Assembly (NCBI GenBank): GCA_038049695.1
Contig: CP142451.1
Location: 127,073,501 to 127,137,500, forward strand
From: Cinnamomum chago
Lineage: Eukaryota; Streptophyta; Magnoliopsida; Laurales; Lauraceae
Direction of reading: 5' to 3'
Length of the DNA stretch: 64,000 nt
Within the stretch, counting starts at the first letter, position 1; the number at the start of each line of letters is the position of its first letter. The notes beneath the pieces are model-generated. The model was not told the DNA's origin, did not search any database, and saw nothing but the letters and a program-made list of their open reading frames with translations. The translations under genes and the position numbers were made by a program. This document shows, piece after piece, positions 47,936 through 59,600 of this stretch.

Positions 47936-50689
47936 TAGGGTGCGACTTTAGTGGATCCTACTTATCAGGTCCTTTACTTTACATGGTCCTTCTGATTTTT
48001 GACTTTTTACTTCTCAATATAAGAAATAGAGGACTCTATTTTAAAAAATCCACATGAGTTACTGTAGACCAAAAAAGACTTAAAAGACATGTTTTCACTG
48101 TCTCCAGGGACTTAAAAAGTGGGCCATTCGACTCTTTTTTTTTTTTTTACTACATGGCTAACTTCCAAACTACTAGTTGAGCGCTACACGTGCAATGCAC
48201 GTGCAAAGAACACACAATTTTGCTAAGAAATTTTTTAAAAAATAAAGCTTTTAAAAAATTTAGTAGAAGCTGAAATACATTTAAAAATCAACTTTCAACA
48301 GAAAATGAGTGATTGTAAATTGCAAGGCCCGTGCAATGTCCAAATACAGCTGACAATACTTTTTTCATATACATTAGAAAATAATAAAATAATGATATAG
48401 TGAGAAAAATGAGATCTCAAAAGGCCATCGATATGGAATTTATATAACTTTTTGATGATATAAATCACATATTTCTAGATATTTTATCATGAATGTATAT
48501 TAAGAAATTTAAATTTACTTTATTTAATCTATCAGGTCGACTTATCAGTTTCTTGGTATACTTGATCTGCTAAAGTTGGAGTTCAGTCAAAAGCATAGTC
48601 AAATTGATAACCTGCAGTTTTATAAAAAATAAAAATAAAAACTAAGAACCAAATGAGCTTACTGTTTTAACCAATTACCATGAACATTATATGTTCACTA
48701 CAAAATCAGATTCTATTAAAGGAAAAAAATAATTATATTCTACCTAAGAACATCAGAATAAAAAAATTGAGATGGTGGTTTTAATTTTAACTTACAATGA
48801 AAAATAACATCTCACACAGATCGTCAAGAATAATAAAGTAATCCGGCTTGTCCTCAAGCGACAGGAATCAACAATGGTGGAACTATTATATGAACTCTGA
48901 CGAATAAGATTTGCAGAGCACTTGTTGATCAATATTAGTATTTAATATGTGTGTTGTTTTATTTTATAAGACGGATCACTATCAGGTAAAAAGAGGCAAT
49001 ACCTCTCCAAAAGTCAGCATCTTCTTTTTACTTAATATAAAATGCTATATTTTATACCCAGTAATAAAAGAATAATACGAAGTAATCATAGAAGTTTAGT
49101 TAAATGGAAGCTCACAAATAGAGATATCCATAGGGAAAAAATACCAAAAAATAAAAAACTACAAATACAAATCTGGCAAAAGAATTGGACCTTCCTCTTA
49201 AGAAATGCATAAGAATGTAACCTAGGTATTCTAGATCAACTATTCTGCTTTGTTCTGTACAAAGGATGGGAGTGCTGATCAAAGTAAGAAAAATTCGAAA
49301 TAAACAAAGACAAACTGAATTTGTTGTAGCTTAACATCAAATACTTATTTTAGTTGTTTACACTTAAAACGATCATTTCATTCATTGGCTCTGAAGTTAG
49401 TAGTAAAGTTAGTATAACAAGCAGTTTCTATGAGATTCTCGTTTTTCCTTTAAGGAAATGCATGACACTTCATTGAAATATATGAAAAGAAGACGAACAA
49501 CAACAACAAGAAGAAGCTTGCAATGACAAAAGAAATAAATGTGTTAGAAAATGATCAAACTTTTTCAATTTAAACTTCATAAGTAAGAGCAATAATAAAT
49601 AAATATATTCATGCCCTTGAAATGCCCTTTTATAATAAAAAAAATTCACAAAAGTTATATATTAAGAAACTAAAAAATTGTACAGAACAACAATAATTTT
49701 ACGATAGCAATCTATAAGACCTACCACTAAATTGCATTTATGGAATTATCTTTAGCAATCATTAATATTAGAAGAGAACCAATATTTCGTAGTAGTTATC
49801 ACATTATCCAGCTTGTGATTATTCTTTCAACAGGGGTATAAATCAAGATCAATATAACTATTATGTCAGATTGAAAACTCAATTATTCTAACTAAATAAA
49901 ATACAAACACATAGAGCAAAAGGGAAAAGAATATTTAAATTTTTTTTTCATGGTAACTTTCATTAAAAGAGAGAAAAAAACAGGGCGGACATAAAATGAG
50001 TTTAAGTTTGTACATTTCACTTTCTTATTTATGATATTTTTTCAGTTGTTGCTTTTTTCTGAAAAAGAAAAAAAAACTAAACATAAAGCAATAATGCAAA
50101 TGTAGTACTTGTATATATAGGATTTGCTTACAAGTTTTGGAGGTCCCTATACCTTTTTCAAAGGCCATAATAAATAATATACAACTGAATGAACATCAAA
50201 TTACAAATATTTAAGGTTAGTGCACAAAATATTAAAGGGTTAATATTTAAAAAATAATAACAAAGGGTTACATCCGTACAAAGAAAATAATCTCATATCT
50301 TTTGGAAACCTCCCGGAGCTCTCTGATGTTCTTAACTCTCAAATTTCAAATACAAATACCACTCAAGTATCTTTTACTTCCACCAAAAAACAAAAACAAA
50401 AATAAATAAATAAATAAATAAAAACTATTTGCACAATTAGCATTGTTTCATGTAAAAAAAAGAGAATGTTAATTCTCTCGTATGTAGTTAATTTGATATT
50501 TGAATTATAACACAACCACCAATTGGCCATCAGCAACAATAACAAAAGTAGCAAGTTAGCTAATACCTTTTGTAGCGACTTTTAAACTGATTTTGAAGCT
50601 GATGGCGAAGTATTTAAAAGTGCCCACAAAATTATAAGTATTGAACACCAAAAAGGTAGCAAGTAAAATACACTTGATTCATTTTCTTG
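47936..50689. other. AT-rich intergenic DNA
   Basis: From about 48176 the sequence changes at CTAGTTGAGCGCTACACGTGCAATGCACGTGC (two near-inverted CACGTG-type blocks). After that it is very AT-rich, with an AAAT run (50401-50420). It may be one large unclassified element ending near the arrays at 50690-51490, but no termini were proven. Confidence 0.4.
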
Positions 50690-51490
50690 CATTTTGTTGG
50701 GCAGGTGTATAGTAAAAAATAATAATACTAAGAGGGGCCCACATTGTGCCCACGTCGTGCAATTTATTGGGAATATCTATATATATATCTATAATAATAC
50801 TAAGTGGGGCCCCCATCTTGCATTTTATTGGGCAGGTTTGTAGTGAAAAATAATCATACTAAGTGGGGCCCACATCTTGCATTTTATTGGACAGGTGTGT
50901 GGTGAAAAAATACTACACTTTAGTGAAAATTATAAGTGGGCCATGGTGTATAGTGAAAAGTATTGTCATTTTGTTCTCTTTTATAAGAGTAGACAGATAG
51001 ATAGATAGAAAGATAGAGATAGAGAGATAGAGAATACTAAGTGGGCCCACATTTTGTATTTTATTGGGCTGGTGTGTAGTGAAAAAATATTATACTTTAC
51101 TCTCTTTTATATAATGGTATAGATGTATAGATATAGATAGATATAGATATAGAGATAGAGATAGAGAAATAGTAATAATAATAATGTATAGATTATATTA
51201 TTATTATATAGGTGGGGCCCACACAAGTTCTTCTCTTTTATAATCTTATTATTATTATATAAGTGAGGCCCAAGTTCTTCTCTTTTAGAAGGGTAATAAT
51301 AATATATAGATTATATTATTATTATCTAAGTGGGGCCCACACAAGCTCTTCTCTTTTATCATCTTATTATTATTATTATTATCTTAAATAGGGCCCACAA
51401 CTTGCAGGTGATTGGGCAAGTGTGTAGTGAAAAAAAAGTAAAAAGTTGTGCATCTTGCTCTCTTTTATAATAGTAGTATAGTATAGATAT
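50690..51490. repeat. degenerate tandem array with GATA microsatellites
   Basis: Repeats of the theme AAGTGGGGCCCACATCTTGC, ATTTTATTGGGCAGGTGTGT and AGTGAAAAA occur near 50695, 50800, 50850, 51035 and 51390, with GGGGCCCACACAAG variants near 51212 and 51332. GATA/ATAG runs (about 50991-51030 and 51115-51170) and ATT runs lie between them. Confidence 0.7.
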
Positions 51491-52181
51491 TCTTCTCATT
51501 GTTGGGCCAACAAATTTCGCAGACTTGTCATATTTAATCTAATTTAATAAGGAGAAAAAAGAGAGGATAGTAAACCCCACTTCAGAATGTATAGAGGATC
51601 TTACAGCAAGGAAACCAAAAATGCAAAGGATCCGGACTCCAACTAAGAAAGTTCAAACTCACATCTTTTTTTTCCTAAACTGAAAATGGATTTGATTCCA
51701 TTGATTTCAGAAAATGACCAAATGGCCAATGAAATGGGAATCTTGGCCAGAGAGAAAAGGCAAAAGAAAATAAAAGGTGGAACTCACATCACATGCTCTC
51801 TTGTGTGATTCTTTACTTTCAAAAATGGTTAGATGGGGATTGAACAAAAGTGAAGTTGTTTAAAGACCAATGGTTGCCAGGGTTGGACGCTTTGACTCAA
51901 CACCCCATTAACCCAGAAACCATCCACATTGCATAAAAATTAGTCTGGGTGGCAGATCCCATCAAAAGAAAGAAGATGGACTAGAATGGAATATAGACAT
52001 AATACAATGAATTTGGTCAAGTGCTTTGTGCAAAATCATACTCTGAATATTCCTCTAGGTGGAATCTATATACGGTCACTTGGGACAATGAGCCAGCAGG
52101 GACATGCTCTTTCAGGGCAATATACAAAATATTAGTTCACAGAGTGATAGGACCACAGCCCCCCTGGAAGATGGTTTGGAC
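51491..52181. other. intergenic, no gene recognised
   Basis: AT-rich DNA with no domain-bearing ORF, no recognised element ends and no notable repeat. Confidence 0.5.
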
Positions 52182-52349
52182 AACTTCCTCATAGATCTTT
52201 ATTTGGCGATGTTTACATAATAGATGGCCAGTAACTTCCTCGTAGATCTTTCCTCTGGCGATGTTTACATAATAGATTGCCAATAACTTTCTCATAGATC
52301 TTTCCTCATAGATCTTTATTTGGCAATGTTTACATAATAGATCTCCAGT
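52182..52349. repeat. three-copy tandem repeat, 51-52-bp unit
   Basis: Units start AACTTCCTCATAGATC (52182), AACTTCCTCGTAGATC (52233) and AACTTTCTCATAGATC (52285), each followed by GGCRATGTTTACATAATAGA. The third unit has an inner duplication of TTTCCTCATAGATC. Confidence 0.85.
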
Positions 52350-52357
52350 AAGGGAAC

Positions 52358-52785
52358 TAGAGATGTCAAAATGTCACATGACCCGTTAACAAGATACGAA
52401 CTCACACGATATTAACGGATTTGAGTTGACTCTTAATGGATTTGGGTCGTTAACGGGTCAAACCCGTTAACACGTTAAGTTAACAGGTCGTGTACGAATT
52501 AAACTAATAACCCGTTAACACTTAACCCATTAATTTTTTTACTCCATAAATGTAACTAGAATTCATTTATATTCATAAAAAAAAATTATTATTTTATAGT
52601 GGGTTTTTAGGTGGGATCCATTTGAGATCATCACTTACAGTTTCATATGGCTTATATATTTTTCTCCTTCAATTTTTGTATATATAGTTTTTAATTTTCG
52701 ATATGACTTGATTACTTAATGGGATAACAGGTTGAGCGTGTAATTCTTGACCCATTAAGTTAACGGGTCGTTTACGGGTTACGAC
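52358..52785 (+). mobile_element. hAT-like MITE, family C, copy 3
   Basis: Starts TAGAGATGTCAAAATGTCAC, then ATGACCCGTTAAC and CACACGATATTAACGG as in 11214-11686. Flanks AAGGGAAC (52350-52357) and TAGGGAAC (52786-52793) match at 7 of 8. The right end (GGGTTACGAC) is shorter than in the other copies. Confidence 0.7.
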
Positions 52786-52793
52786 TAGGGAAC

Positions 52794-53415
52794 TAGTATC
52801 ATATTAGAATGAAGATATCTCTCATGCGTATGCATGATATATTTTCATTAATCTGAATCCGCTTTAGCCTAGGTCAAGGTAAGGGTCTAAGCTCTACATA
52901 TAATCCCATTTACTTTCCTCTCTATAATCGATGTGGGATTCCAAGCCGTCACACAAGGCATCACACATCATACAGGAATAGTAACTATAGTTTCGTGGTT
53001 CATTTAGAAGATGCGCAGTGCATACATTTTTAACTTTAACCTCATTCTTCCCATAACTATAAAATCAAAATTCTCTCTAATGATCTATAAATGGAACTTA
53101 ACGCATGATCACTGCTTACATGGGAAAGATAAGGTCCACAAATCCATTGGAAGTTTGAACTGCTAGCCTTGCAACAAGGACTTCATATCTATATGGAACT
53201 CAGACATGACAAAAATATGCATTGATGGGGACTCGCTTATTCTTCTTTCAGCCATTCAATATATAGGAAATGTATCTTGGATTTGATAGTCAGTTGGAAG
53301 TTGGAAGAAAACTATGCATATGCTTAATTACCTGGTTCAAGGATCGAATTGTGACACTTTGTAAGAGCCTATAAGAGGTCAGCGAATCAGTTGGCAGATT
53401 ATTTATCCGAACTAG
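52794..53415. other. intergenic, no gene recognised
   Basis: AT-rich DNA between the family C MITE and the short unknown ORF; no gene, repeat or element end recognised. Confidence 0.45.
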
Positions 53416-53688
53416 ACTTTCCCTCTGTTGGCCACATTTGATTTTCACCTGCCACACTATATGAGAGGAATGTACCAGGGAGAAAAGGAACATGCTATGG
53501 CAGTGGCTACATCCTACACCCAAGGTGATGAAAATTTTCCATGTGTGGATACAAATCTGGCCAACTATCAAGACTCTATTTATCCATATCCAGCGGTTGA
53601 TGACCCACAGCCTAGTAACCACGCCCAATATATTGATAGAGTGAGCGTTGGGTTGTCAGGCCAAACCTGTTGTATCTTGAAATAGTCA
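53416..53688 (+). other. protein-like ORF of unknown identity, possible exon
   Basis: Open from just after a TAG at 53413, reading ATFDFHLPHYMRGMYQGEKE through VDTNLANYQDSIYPYPAVDD to SVGLSGQTCCILK and a stop. The composition (Tyr, Pro, Asp, Gln, few Leu runs) is more protein-like than neighbouring chance ORFs, but there is no ATG at the start and no domain I recognise. An acceptor could lie at one of several AGs between 53414 and 53470. It adjoins retrotransposon debris, so it may be a captured gene fragment or chance. Confidence 0.3.
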
Positions 53689-53760
53689 ACCATTTAAATC
53701 ACCCATTCAAATAATGTATTCCCTAGTCTATAGGTCTGTCACCTGATATCTCTGCCCAGC

Positions 53761-53853
53761 TACAACAGCAAACACAATGTATATAACATACATTATCTGA
53801 TCTTAGAAATGACAAGTTGAATTTTAAACTATTAAAGTTTCTCCTACCATATC
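53761..53853 (+). repeat. direct repeat bracketing the copia/LTR nest, left copy
   Basis: ACAGCAAACACAATGTATAT followed by ACATTATCTGAT and AATGACAAGTTGAATTTTAA recurs at 55908-55996 with a few changes and an extra AAATGATCCTAG. The two copies flank the copia fragment that holds the solo LTR. Confidence 0.75.
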
Positions 53854-54096
53854 ACTTTGTTCCTCTTATCCAAACTAGTTTATTGTTTTCTGGCTCTGTC
53901 ATCGTCACCATTGTATGCTTTTGAACTGCACGGCTAGTGTTCATCCTCATTAACTGAGCTACTTTATCATCATCCTGCTGTTCACTGCATCTGATCTGCA
54001 CAGGCCCTCAACTTATTAGCACGGGATCTACATGGCGATATTATGAGCAACTTCGTTATCTTCCTCAGCTGCCCTGACCTCCTCCCCATCACCCAC

Positions 54097-55432
54097 TGAT
54101 GAGAGCCTAAAAGATACATTTTAGGCCCCCTAATGAGGACTTGGTTATACCGTCGATAGAGATAAATTAAACTAATTATGTTATTTTATTGTTTGTAGGC
54201 CCTACAAATGCAAGGAGAGCAATTCATAGCTAAAATGGAAGAAATCACAAAGCATGACAAAGAAGGAGTTGCAAGTAAGAAAGATTACCAAATATGGGAG
54301 GAGACTCAAATAAGAAAGCAAAGCAAGAGTCCAAACATTCCTTGGATATCCAACATGGGTCCCACTCACCCCATAGCATGCCAACATGGAAGGTCTTCTA
54401 ATTGCACTATGATTCTCGGAATTTTCAGGGGCAGCAACTTGAAATGGTCATAACTTTCAACTCGAGTGTCGGATTCGTGAAATCTACATACCGTTGGAAA
54501 GCTCTTTTCGAGTAGATATCCGTGGAGTCCAAGATTGTGTAAATCGGAGTTATATCGAGGGAGATATGACCTCGCGAAGTTCGCTGTGATGACCAGTGGG
54601 CCCGGACCCGACGGGAATCCGACTCCTACACGAATTGAAGACCTTTTTCATCCCAAAACTTATATATAGGAGCCCTAACTCGTTTTTGGGGATATTCACA
54701 CTTTGGGAGAAGGTCTGGAGCAAGGTTTTAGAGCTTTTGGAGACGGAGCCATGGCGATTTCATCAGAGAATCTTTGCCAATCGTCGTCCATGCGTAACTA
54801 ACTCCTTATCTTAGGGTTGTGATGAAACCTTAGTTTTTGTGTTTATGGCAATGTGTAGGTTCTAGGGTTTTATGTTAAATGCTTTACTTATATGACAAGA
54901 TGCTAATCCATTGATTGGATTTTTATGAATGCAATATTTCTTTTGGTATTTTATTCTTGTAGTTTGGAATACCAAGTCATATGAGTATGATGCTTGAATG
55001 AATGTGTTTGTTAGATCTAGGATAATCTATGCCATAGAGATAGGTTATGCCCCGATTTGCATCCACTACCCCTTTTTGGTGACTCTGTGAAGGTTTGTAA
55101 CCAGAACGAGTCTGGAAAGCATTGACAATGAAACCCTAGACCTATATTCGCCATTGCACGAGGCTACGGTGGATTCATACCCTAAGACTTTTCGCTAATT
55201 GAATCAACCCCTGTCTTTTACTTTGTTAATTTAGAAATCTTTAATTTGTTAATCAAAACCAATCAGCCCATTACTTCGTTTTCCAATAGAATTAGTTTAG
55301 GAATTTAGGAAACAGCGCAACTTAGCCTTTTTGTCCCAGTGGATACGATACTCGGTTAACATCTCCGCTTTTGCAAGCGGAGATAACAGCGGAGAATAAT
55401 TAATAATTGCAACCCTGTTCTAGGATTGATCA
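54097..55432 (+). mobile_element. solo LTR (gypsy-like), 1336 bp
   Basis: Begins TGATGAGAGCCTAAAAG and ends GGATTGATCA (TG...CA), flanked by a 5-bp duplication CCCAC (54092-54096, 55433-55437). The motifs TCATAACTTTCAACTCG, CATACCGTTGGAAAGCTC and CCCAGTGGATACGATACTCG are characteristic of plant gypsy-type LTRs. No gag or pol belonging to it is present, so it is a solo LTR, usually left by recombination between two LTRs. Gypsy assignment is from motif memory. Confidence 0.75.
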
Positions 55433-55905
55433 CCCACCCCAACTTTGTTATTTCCAATATTGCCAATCTTATTCCCATAAAACTGGACAGCACTAACTTT
55501 CTTCTCTGGAAGTCACTCTTTCGCCCCATCTTGCGAAGCCATCGTTTAGAACCATTCATTGATGGCTCAGTCCTTATCCCACCTAGGGCCTTCATTGACT
55601 CTGCTGGCAAATCCACCCCCAACCCAGCTTTCATCGAATAGTTTGAAAAGGACCAAACTCTTCTAGCTTGGATCAATGCGATGCTCTCTGCCTCTGCATT
55701 GCCATATATTGTTCACTCGAACGTCGCTATGGTTCTCTTTCCCTTTCCCACATCATTGAGTTAAATAAACGTCTCCAACATGTCAAGAAATGATCCTCTT
55801 CCATGTAGGACTACCTTCATCAGATCAAAATTAAAGGATCCTCTTCCATGCAGGACTACCTTTATCAGATCAAAGTTCTTGCTAATCAACTCGCCACCTG
55901 TGGCT
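55433..55905 (+). pseudogene. copia gag N-terminal fragment
   Basis: Reads NIANLIPIKLDSTNFLLW, KSLFRPILRSHRLEPFIDGS and, after a stop, FEKDQTLLAWINAMLSASAL, then IVHSNVAMVLF: the N-terminal gag domain of copia retrotransposons. Later codons shift frame. A tandem duplication of about 48 bp (GATCCTCTTCCATG and following) occurs near 55790-55880. The sequence upstream of gag continues at 53854-54096 on the other side of the solo LTR. Confidence 0.75.
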
Positions 55906-55907
55906 CA

Positions 55908-55996
55908 TACACAGCAAACACAGTGTATATAACGTACATTATCTGATCCTAGAAATGATCCTAGAAATGACAAGTTGAATTTTAAACTATTAAATT
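55908..55996 (+). repeat. direct repeat bracketing the copia/LTR nest, right copy
   Basis: Right-hand partner of 53761-53853; see there. It begins right where copia gag similarity stops. Confidence 0.75.
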
Positions 55997-56662
55997 TTCA
56001 TATATCACTTTCTTTAACTTTGGGCTCTGGAAGTTTTGTAGTTTTGGGTATATATTTTGTGTTCTGTTTGTACTCCTTTAGCTATGAATGAATCCTACTT
56101 TCTAGAAAAAGAAAAAGGGGACTGCAAGCTAGTTCTTTTGGATAAATAAGTGGTTTGATTGTGTGTTACTGACGGGATTACAATGAAAAGAGGAATTTTG
56201 GAGCTATGAATTAGACCAAATAGATATCAAACTAACACACAATCAAACCACTGATTTATCCTGAGATTGTGAGTTCGAAACTGCACTACCACACTAGGGC
56301 CACTGGAGAATTTTACCTGGCTTTCTCTGCTTGACACGTAGGGATTATTCTGACCAAAAAGACTGGAACTTGCGTTAAAAAAATGTTTATTTGGGTTCTT
56401 TTTTATATTAAGTGGAGTATACATTAAAAATGATGTGCCTATAAATTAGTTACTAAATCTATATTTCATGAAAACTAAAATAAATAATATTGAATGGTTG
56501 GAGTCATTAAGTTGAATAATGATCTAGGCAAATTGATTATTGAAACAAATGAACCTATCCCCACAACTTATCAACTTCGAAAGTGCCCCATGTAAGCGTG
56601 AGACATATATATCCTTTTCACTTAAACCGCGAATCGGTTGTGACGAAGAAGGCGGCTCCAAA
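55997..56662. other. upstream region of RAD4
   Basis: Contains an inverted pair GTGGTTTGATTGTGTGTTA (about 56151) and TAACACACAATCAAACCAC (about 56232), then a SINE-like segment near 56270-56390 (see 30004-31347). The RAD4 promoter and leader must lie in the last few hundred bases; no clear TATA box. Confidence 0.4.
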
Positions 56663-59600
56663 ATGCGGACCAGAAGCCAATCGAAACGGCCCGAAAAAGC
56701 GCCTGGTTTGTAATCTCCAACACTCTTTCATTCCATCTTCCTTCCATCAATTCAATGAAAAGTTGTTGAAGGCAAACCCTTTTTTTGTTTTGTTTTGTTT
56801 CGTTGAATTCAGTTTCTCCAATTGCATCCATTCGTACCTGTACTTGATTTTTAGTTTCTTCGCAGCTAAAACCCTATCGTTTTTGTTTGGGTGCAAGGAA
56901 GAGGGAAAAAGATTTCACTTTATGTGCTGTCCGTAATGATCAATCTGGGTTAGGTTATCAATTTCTATGAATTCCGACGGGGTAGAGTAGGAGTGAAGTG
57001 TGAACCTAGAAAGTTCATTGGATAAACAAGCATGTGTGATTTGGGTGCTTGCAGGTTGAAAGGTTGCATTTTTTTTTTTTTTTTTGGCTTTCTTCTTGGT
57101 TGTGCATTGCATTACTCTCTTTAATTGACTTGCAATTGAACCTTGAACTCAAAATTTCAATATCATGGTGTGATTGATGCATAGGTTGAGTGACATTTTG
57201 CCTCCATAATTTAATTTTTTTTCTCTTCACAAAGCAAAGATTTTTGGGTACAAAAGGGTTTCTCCCATATTTAAAAGCAGAGGTGTAGAGTCTATAATTA
57301 CAATGCAAAATGTGATATAATTTAATTATTACAAAATGTTTGCTTTCAATGCCTCAAGTAAAGCAGTGGAGCACGTGAGAACCTGACATAGTGAAGTTGC
57401 GTTGAAAGGGAATTTTTTTTTTTCGTTTTCAAGAGAGAGAGAGAGAGATGATTCTATGTTGATGTTTTCTTGGGAGTTTTGAAGCAGACAACTTTCTCGA
57501 CCCAATTGGTCTCACTGCCTATCATTATAGAAAGTTGGAATTTTGTTTGGAAAATTGACTTTACGTTCTTTTCTATTGCTTACATTCAGTTCCTCATTTC
57601 TTGATGTGCTGATTCACCCACTCACACAGAGCTCACTTTTGTTCACCAAGGTGGAGAGAGATCAGCTCATTCTCAAGAACAAAAGCTATGGGATTAGGCT
57701 ATGGATTACAATGATTAATTATTGCCTTCCTTGAAGCCTTTTCCCTCTTGGGTTGGGTTTTTTAGACCTACTTCTCTACTTGTCGCTTTTTAGGGCTACG
57801 TTCTTAATGATATGTCGCCTCCAATTTTCAACTACTTCCAACATTCAGGTCTCAATAAAATCTGTGGTTGGACCTCCTTAAATAATTGACTAAAATTAGA
57901 TCCCAAAATATAATATCGATCTTGTCTTTATATGCTAATCAAGGCCATGAATTTTAAGCATCCTTGAAAGTTCCTGCACCCCTCTTTAAATGTCCAAAGG
58001 GTTACAGTAAAGGATAGATAGGTACTGCCTTCCCTAGTATTCCAACCATATCCTTAGCTGCCACAAGAGCTCATGTTTCCATCACAGCACTCACCTGATT
58101 CAGCATAAGCCAATGGCAACGAAAGTGTTGAAAAGACGTACCCTATATTTTTTCTTGCAAGGTCACATTGGAGAAACAAGTGGTGGAATGATTTGGCTGA
58201 CCCTTCCTTACACATCATGCAACAATTTGGATGTTCACATAGTTTGCAAAAGATAAATGTTTGGCAGCCCTTTTCCTCTTGCTGCTATCCAATGGAAGAC
58301 AGAACCTGAGGATGACCCAGTATTTCCCAAATAGAAGCTTGAAAATCAGAGACCATGTGGAAATTAGAATTATTGTTCTTTTTTGTTATGCCTGCCATAT
58401 TTCCTGCATATAAAATTGTCCCTCGATATGATGCTTACTTCAGTTGCCGAAAGCATGGAAACATTTAAAAGATTTCTTTAGGAATGGATTTGCAAAGTGG
58501 GAAGTGATTTTTTGCAAGAGTTGCAAGCTGTGATATGTTGTTGGTCAAGTTGGTTCTTCTCTCTAGAGCATTATGAGAGGAGAAGGTACCGACTGTAAAT
58601 TTTTCTACTGCATTTATATGCCAGCAACTGCTGTTTGTAATTTTTTTTACTCGTGGAGGTATAGGTTCAGTAAAGTTAAGTTGAAGAGGACATATTAGGG
58701 TCACCATTTTTTGTTGACCGCAAATTTTCTTTCTTGGGTGTATGTTGTATTCATTTGTCTAGCTCTGCCATGTGTTGGTACTTTGTATGTGCTGGCCCCA
58801 AGCCTGTAAAGGAGGAGGGTAGTGTTAGGTTGCAGTTGGTGAAAAACTTGTCAACCTTTAAGTAAAAACTTGTCAAACTTTAAGTCACACGTAGTTAGAA
58901 GAAACGTGTTGGGTAATGGAGTGACAAAGAACTTGGTTTACAATATGGTTGAGTGAAAAAGTAGAGCAAGATACTGAGATAATGTTTTAATGATGATAAT
59001 GAGCATTCATTTCATTCTCTTTACTACAAGCCAACTGTTTTTGGGCTTTTATGTTCCAGGTTCCACAGGCAGTGAGAATGTGATTATGAAAGGTATACAT
59101 GATACGGAAAGCAGAAGCCCAACAGCACAACAACGAAGTGGTTTGTATCAATATGTCATGGTTTTTGCTCAGGCATATTTCTTTTTGTGAAAAATACTCC
59201 GAAGCAGCCTCTAGTGATAGTTTGAAAGTCGTATCTGCATTTATGCGTTAAATATGATGGGTGGTAACACTGCGATTTTTAGGCGCACTCACCAATTCGA
59301 GGGAAACCATTGGGAGATCTCTGAAACGAGCTAGTTCTCACAAGGCATCCTACCAAAAGAGGCAAGAGGGCTACACCCGTCGTAGTGAACTTAATGACAA
59401 GGTTAGCTTCAAATCCTTAATAATGTTCTCTAAGTTTTAACCTTTCATAATAGCTCGGATAATATAAAGGACAAAAAGGAATTGAACCATGCCATTTATT
59501 ATGGAGCACCATGAAGATTTGACTTCAGTTTGTGGTATTTTCCCTTACACTTCTTTCCATTATTCTTCTTATTGTTCACATACTGATGTGCCCTTACCAT

